DNA of 7,424 bases from Betaproteobacteria bacterium (GTDB taxonomy: Bacteria; Pseudomonadota; Gammaproteobacteria; Burkholderiales; SG8-39): the NCBI GenBank assembly GCA_029858545.1, contig JAOUFA010000178.1, positions 1 through 7,424 on the forward strand, given 5' to 3'. The number at the start of each line of letters is the position of its first letter. The stretch's first letter is position 1. The notes below the pieces were generated by a model. The model saw only the letters and a program-made list of their open reading frames with translations. It was not told the DNA's origin and made no database searches. The position numbers and the translations under genes are program-made. Shown in pieces: positions 4,061 through 7,424 of the stretch.

Positions 4061-6212
4061 CTGGTTTCTCCCTGCTGCGCAATTGAACTGATCGAGGCCC
4101 CGTTCCTCGACTCAATTCGTTGACAAGATCGGCATAAGCGGGGTGCCGATAATTCGAACGTTCAACGCGCGCGGCCGTTGCGCGCGCCTCGGCGAGTCGC
4201 CCCAGGCGCAGCTGCGCGCGCGCCAGCAGCGTCAGCGCCGGAAAGTTCTCCCGATTCGCAAGAGGCAGCAATCGATCGATGGCTGAGCGCCAGTGCCGGC
4301 CCGCTGCCTTGCGTTGCGAAGCGCGACCCAGCAGATCGCCCAGCGCCAGTGTGGCATCGGCGACGATACTGGCCTGGTCCGCGGTCAGCTGCTTGCCCCG
4401 GGATTCCAGGGCGCCGACTGTCGCGAGGAAGGACTCGATTTCGGCGATGGGTAACGCACGGCCCTCGGACAGCGCCAATCGCGCCTTCAGCGCGAGTCCG
4501 CGTCCGTACTTGGTCTGCCAGTTCATCACCGACGAGTCGCTTGAGATCAGACGGGCCAGCAGGGCCATGGCATCCTGCACGCCGGCACGCGCAAGTTCGC
4601 GTTCACCGAGCGCGAATTGGATCTCGGCCAGACTCAGTCTGGCGATGCAAAAATCGGCCAACCAGAATAGGTTGGCCGGGTCCGATGAAACCAGCGCCTC
4701 CGCCTGCCCCAGCGCGGCTTGCGCGTGGGGTTTGGCGGTGCGGGGGCTACCCAGATGCAACTGAAGCCGTCCCAGTTCGTAGTTGGCATTTCCGATCTGC
4801 TGCTGTATCCGTCTATCCTTTGCGGAATCGGTCATCGAGCGCAGCGTTTCAAGTCGGTCCCCCTGTGCGTCGACGGCACCCTGGTAATCTCCTGCGGCCT
4901 CGTGCGTCTTGGCGATCCAGCCGTGAGAGTCGGCCAGCTCGAAGGCCAGTGCCGGTCTGGTACGGACCAGGCGCGACCGCACGCTCTTTGCTTCCGTGAA
5001 CGAGCGGAGTGCCTCGACCCAGCTGCCGCGGTCCAACTGAACCACGCCGAGATTATGGTTTGCCCAGACGGTCTCGAGCTGCCAGTCGATATTACTGGCA
5101 TCGATTCGTATCAATTGCTGCGCCAAGTCGCGATACTTGAGAAAGGCTTCCTCGGCCGACTGCGCTTCGCCGCGTCGCCAGGCGATGTATCCGACCCAGT
5201 AAACGCTTTGCGCATGATCGAAGATGCGCTGGCCGTCGCCGGGTGAGCGCGCGAGCAACTGTGCCGTGGTGTCGGCGGCGCTGCGAAATGCGACCAGCGC
5301 CTCGTCGAGCTTGCCGCGCCGCTCGCGCGCCTCGCCGATCAGGTGCATCGCGCGCGAGCGGTGGCCGAGCGAATTGGCGTCGAGCCGATCCGCATCCTGT
5401 TTGGCGTAGTAGCCGAGCGCCTTCTCGCCCACCGAGTCGAGCACATCGAGCCGGCCCACGGGGTCGAGCTTTCTGCGCAGGTCGCCGAGCATGAACTCGA
5501 TCAGATCCTCGGCCTGGGCGCGCTGGCTTTGCGCGTCGTTGCGGGATTGCACGGCCATGACGGTAAGCACGGCCATCACGGCCATGCCGGCAAGCGATGT
5601 GGCGGTGATCGCGGCCAGGCGGCGCGCGCGGCGCTGTGCGTCGCGGCGCGCAAGCGCGTCGACCCCCACGCCCACCATGCCGGCGACGAGCTTGAGCATC
5701 GCCAGGTGCTTGCCGTCGCCTTGCGGTCGCAGGTCGGCGGCGACGGGTTCCAGTTCGGTGCCCCGCGACAGGCCTTGCGGCGTAAACGCGTAGCGCAGCG
5801 CCTCGGGAAAACATTCCTCGGCCTCGCGGCCGGGCATGCGACTGGCGAAGGGCTCGCCCGCGGCAATGCAGGCGAGTACGCGCGCTTCGCCGTGCAGCTG
5901 CTTGAACTCGACGATCTCGCGGTTCACCCAGGGCGAGCGCGCGGCCTCGGGCGAGCATACGACGATCAGCCAGCGGCTTTGCGCCAAGGCCTCGCGCACG
6001 GTGGCCTTGAGATCGGCGCCAGCCTCCATTTCGTCGCGGTCGCGGAATACCGGCTTGACGAAGGCAGGGACTTCGCCGATCGCAGTGGTCGTACCAACCA
6101 GCCGGTGGGGCAGGCGGTAGGTTTCGAGCGCGCGCTGCAAGGCGGCCGCCACGCGGGAATCCCGATGGCTATAGCTGATGAAGGCCCAGTATTCCCGCGC
6201 GTCCCCGTTCAC
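4020..6212 (-). CDS. TIR domain - transmembrane helix - TPR repeat protein
   Basis: The 730-residue product starts with a TIR domain (about residues 8-160): box 1 is WAFISYSHRD, then VFRDRDEMEAGADL (55-68) and LIVVCSPEAARSPWVNREI (82-100). Glu99 is in the place where NADase-type TIR domains usually have the catalytic Glu. A basic stretch (189-198) precedes a hydrophobic helix at about 199-221, which predicts one membrane span with the TIR domain in the cytoplasm. Residues about 230-700 are helical TPR-like repeats, for example GKLDEALVAFRSA and GSWVEALRSFTEAK. The TIR-TM-TPR order is known among proteobacterial TIR proteins, mostly without known function. The GTG at 6212 is called as start by default: the frame is open further upstream without ATG, GTG or TTG, and nine G residues sit just before it. 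The 3' end overlaps the next gene by 41 bases. NAD+ cleavage is inferred from family, not shown. Confidence 0.9.
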   Translation of the reverse strand: MNGDAREYWAFISYSHRDSRVAAALQRALETYRLPHRLVGTTTAIGEVPAFVKPVFRDRDEMEAGADLKATVREALAQSRWLIVVCSPEAARSPWVNREIVEFKQLHGEARVLACIAAGEPFASRMPGREAEECFPEALRYAFTPQGLSRGTELEPVAADLRPQGDGKHLAMLKLVAGMVGVGVDALARRDAQRRARRLAAITATSLAGMAVMAVLTVMAVQSRNDAQSQRAQAEDLIEFMLGDLRRKLDPVGRLDVLDSVGEKALGYYAKQDADRLDANSLGHRSRAMHLIGEARERRGKLDEALVAFRSAADTTAQLLARSPGDGQRIFDHAQSVYWVGYIAWRRGEAQSAEEAFLKYRDLAQQLIRIDASNIDWQLETVWANHNLGVVQLDRGSWVEALRSFTEAKSVRSRLVRTRPALAFELADSHGWIAKTHEAAGDYQGAVDAQGDRLETLRSMTDSAKDRRIQQQIGNANYELGRLQLHLGSPRTAKPHAQAALGQAEALVSSDPANLFWLADFCIARLSLAEIQFALGERELARAGVQDAMALLARLISSDSSVMNWQTKYGRGLALKARLALSEGRALPIAEIESFLATVGALESRGKQLTADQASIVADATLALGDLLGRASQRKAAGRHWRSAIDRLLPLANRENFPALTLLARAQLRLGRLAEARATAARVERSNYRHPAYADLVNELSRGTGPRSVQLRSREKPDVDNSASYSNYGN
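4068..4073 (-). promoter_or_regulatory. Ribosome binding site of the small 120-aa gene, inside the TIR-TPR gene
   Basis: AGGGAG lies 7 bases before the ATG at 4060 and is embedded in the coding sequence of the upstream TIR-TPR gene. Ribosomes finishing that gene would pass over it, which suits coupled translation. Confidence 0.65.
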
Positions 6213-6218
6213 GCCGAT

Positions 6219-6227
6219 CCCCCCCCC
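6219..6227 (-). repeat. G9 homopolymer at the TIR gene start
   Basis: Nine consecutive G residues on the coding strand end 6 bases before the GTG start. The tract can serve as a G-rich ribosome binding site. A change in its length would alter spacing to GTG or, if translation starts upstream, shift the reading frame. Confidence 0.6.
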
Positions 6228-6249
6228 GGTGTCAGACGCGAGCAGGATA

Positions 6250-6256
6250 CTCCTCC
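6250..6256 (-). promoter_or_regulatory. Strong Shine-Dalgarno-like sequence upstream of the annotated TIR start
   Basis: GGAGGAG on the minus strand lies about 38 bases before the GTG at 6212. No ATG, GTG or TTG follows at usable distance. However, a CTG codon at 6245-6243 lies 6 bases after GGAGG and is in frame with the TIR gene, which would make the G9 tract part of the coding sequence (three Gly codons). This may be a genuine alternative start, or a remnant. Confidence 0.35.
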
Positions 6257-6280
6257 GCGAACGCGCCGGCGCGCGTTCGC
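6257..6280. terminator. Perfect 10-bp hairpin between the Crp-like and TIR genes
   Basis: GCGAACGCGC and GCGCGTTCGC pair without mismatch around a 4-base loop, 48 bases downstream of the Crp-like stop codon and about 45 bases upstream of the TIR start. No U-tract follows, so a standard intrinsic terminator is not supported. It could still cause pausing or attenuation, stabilise the 3' end of the Crp-like mRNA, or be a binding site for a dimeric protein. Confidence 0.45.
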
Positions 6281-6328
6281 CCGGACGGTGGTGGCGGATT
6301 CGGGCGGCGACGATACGCCCGCGCCGAA

Positions 6329-6970
6329 CTACCAGTCCGCGGGAAGCTTCTTGTGCACCGTGATGTGCTTGGCGTCGATCGAAATATACCCGCCGGCGGT
6401 CAGGTTCTTGACGATGCGGCTGACCATTTCGCGCGATCCGCCGATGCGCGCGGCGATGTCGCTCTGAGTCAGGCGTTCGGGCACGATGCGATCGCCGTCC
6501 TGCTCGATCGCGTTCTCATCGATGAACCGGACGAAGCGGCCGTAGACGTCCTTCAGCGCCAGGTCGAAAACCCTGTTGGTGAGGCTGCGCACCTTGCCGA
6601 TCAGCTTGTAGATCAGGTCGCGCGCGAATTCGGGATTTTGCGCGACTAACCCCTCGACGTCGGCGTGCGGGATGACGAAGAAACGGCAGGGCTCGAGGGT
6701 CATGACCGACGCACTGCGCGGTCCGCCATCGAGCACCAGCTCGCCGAAATAGTCTCCCGCGCCGATGAGCGCAAGCACCACCTCCCTGCCGTCCTCCTCG
6801 GCGACGAACGCTTTGACGCGTCCGGAGAGCACGACGTACAGCGAATCGGTGACATCACCTTCGCTGACGACGATCACGCCCCTGGGAAAGGTCCGTAACA
6901 CGCCGCGGGGGGCGAGCGTGCGCAAAGTGTTCTCGTCGAGAAGGATGGATGGACCGGTCGCCTGCGGCAT
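6329..6970 (-). CDS. Crp/Fnr-family transcriptional regulator
   Basis: The 213-residue product has the full two-domain layout of the family. Residues about 20-125 form the cNMP-binding beta-roll, with GDYFGEL (72-78) and PRSASV (84-89); Glu77, Arg85 and Ser86 are at the places of the residues that hold the cyclic phosphate and ribose in E. coli CRP. A long dimer helix follows, then a winged helix-turn-helix (about 167-196: LTQSDIAARIGGSREMVSRI). Arg180, Glu181 and Arg185 match the CRP recognition-helix triad, suggesting a TGTGA-like half-site. There is no N-terminal cysteine cluster, so an FNR iron-sulfur sensor is excluded. ATG at 6970 has AGGA about 6 bases upstream. The gene is 60 bases after the BKACE gene and 116 bases before the TIR gene, all on one strand. 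Confidence 0.93.
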   Translation of the reverse strand: MPQATGPSILLDENTLRTLAPRGVLRTFPRGVIVVSEGDVTDSLYVVLSGRVKAFVAEEDGREVVLALIGAGDYFGELVLDGGPRSASVMTLEPCRFFVIPHADVEGLVAQNPEFARDLIYKLIGKVRSLTNRVFDLALKDVYGRFVRFIDENAIEQDGDRIVPERLTQSDIAARIGGSREMVSRIVKNLTAGGYISIDAKHITVHKKLPADW

Positions 6971-7030
6971 CGCGTTCCTGCTGTTGCAATCGCCGAATTC
7001 TTGCCCGACTTCGCTGATCCCGGGCCGGTG
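6971..7030 (-). other. Short spacer between the BKACE and Crp-like genes
   Basis: These 60 bases hold the ribosome site of the Crp-like gene (AGGA near 6977-6980) and no clear terminator, so read-through from the BKACE gene is possible. I see no convincing promoter. Confidence 0.4.
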
Positions 7031-7424
7031 CTAGAAACCGACCGCCTGCCGGCCCTTCAGGTGCAGGAGCTGGCGCGCCTCGTCGGGGCTTGCCGGCGCG
7101 AGCGACATCTCGTCGAGCAGGCGCACCATCTTCTCCACCAGCTCGGCGTTGTCCTTCGCCAACTGGCCCCTGCCGATGAACAGGTTGTCCTCCAGGCCGA
7201 CCCGGACGTTGCCGCCCATGGTCGCGGCAAGCGTGGTGAGCGGGAACTGGTGGCGTCCGGCGCCCAGCACCGACCAGACGTAGTCGCCGCCGAACAGCCG
7301 GTCCGCGGTGCGCCGCATGAAAACCAGGTTGTCCTGCTCCACGCCGATGCCGCCGAGGATGCCGAAAATGGTCTGCACGAAGAGCGGCGGCTTCACCAGC
7401 TTGCGTTCGAGCAGGTGCGCGAGG
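7031..7424 (-). CDS. BKACE family protein (3-keto-5-aminohexanoate cleavage enzyme, DUF849), 3' part, runs off the right edge
   Basis: This is the C-terminal 130 residues of a BKACE-type enzyme; the N-terminal two thirds lie beyond the window. These zinc enzymes condense a beta-keto acid with acetyl-CoA and cleave it to acetoacetate and a CoA ester; the prototype works in lysine fermentation, but the family has many substrates. The diagnostic stretch is GGNVRVGLEDNLF, whose Arg and Glu-Asp pair are active-site residues in the prototype, followed by RGQLAKDNAELVEK. GVEQDNLVFMRRTADRLFG earlier is also typical. The zinc-binding histidines are outside the window. The frame is open through base 7424, so the internal GTG at 7396 is not the start. 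Substrate cannot be told from this fragment. Confidence 0.92.
   Translation of the reverse strand, partial: LAHLLERKLVKPPLFVQTIFGILGGIGVEQDNLVFMRRTADRLFGGDYVWSVLGAGRHQFPLTTLAATMGGNVRVGLEDNLFIGRGQLAKDNAELVEKMVRLLDEMSLAPASPDEARQLLHLKGRQAVGF

Noticed and set aside
1902..6212. Identity as a classic Pycsar or Thoeris locus
   Set aside because: Pycsar TIR effectors carry a cNMP-binding domain and the cyclase is short; Thoeris needs a ThsA-like SLOG-Sir2 or similar effector. Neither layout fits, so only resemblance is claimed.
5343..6467. Long plus-strand open frame (374 codons) opposite the TIR gene
   Set aside because: It is antisense to the TIR domain and runs across the intergenic hairpin and into the Crp-like gene; no recognisable domain and no good start.
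1..7424. Mobile element, integrase, attachment site, CRISPR array or tRNA
   Set aside because: No transposase or integrase motifs, spaced repeats, or cloverleaf-like sequences were found by eye on either strand.

Overview
The window is GC-rich, densely coded and uses GTG and TTG starts. Its metabolic genes are a COG3618-type amidohydrolase, a carboxymuconolactone-decarboxylase-like protein and a BKACE (3-keto-5-aminohexanoate cleavage) enzyme. Together these suggest a betaproteobacterium, probably in or near the Burkholderiales. That placement is inferred from gene content and base composition; no rRNA or other taxonomic marker is present.

Layout: at the left edge is the 5' part of an amidohydrolase on the minus strand. 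It diverges from a plus-strand carboxymuconolactone-decarboxylase-family gene (755-1273), which is followed by a possible 46-residue ORF joined by a GTGA overlap. Everything to the right lies on the minus strand. Read in the direction of transcription it is: the 3' end of a BKACE gene (7424-7031), a Crp/Fnr-family regulator (6970-6329), a TIR - transmembrane - TPR protein (6212-4020), a small protein of unknown function (4060-3698), a TPR - SLOG-like - class III nucleotidyl cyclase (3692-1902), and a 79-residue single-pass membrane protein (1706-1467).

The most interesting part is the compact operon 6212-1902. The TIR-TPR gene overlaps the small gene by 41 bases, and the small gene ends 5 bases before the cyclase start, so the three are probably translationally coupled. 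A membrane-tethered TIR domain (a fold that often consumes NAD+ or signals), a Rossmann/SLOG-like nucleotide-sensor-like domain and a class III cyclase in one operon resemble nucleotide-based conflict or stress signalling systems such as Pycsar, CBASS and Thoeris. The gene order and domain architecture do not match any of these as I know them. The cyclase keeps its metal and transition-state residues but has Asn and Ala at the two positions that normally select the base, so its product cannot be assumed to be cAMP or cGMP. A Crp-like regulator that keeps the cNMP-contact residues lies directly upstream and could read the product; this is inference. Nine consecutive G residues just before the annotated TIR start could act as a translational switch.

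No tRNA, rRNA, CRISPR array, insertion sequence or transposase was found. Several GC-rich hairpins lie between genes, but none has the U-tract of a canonical intrinsic terminator.
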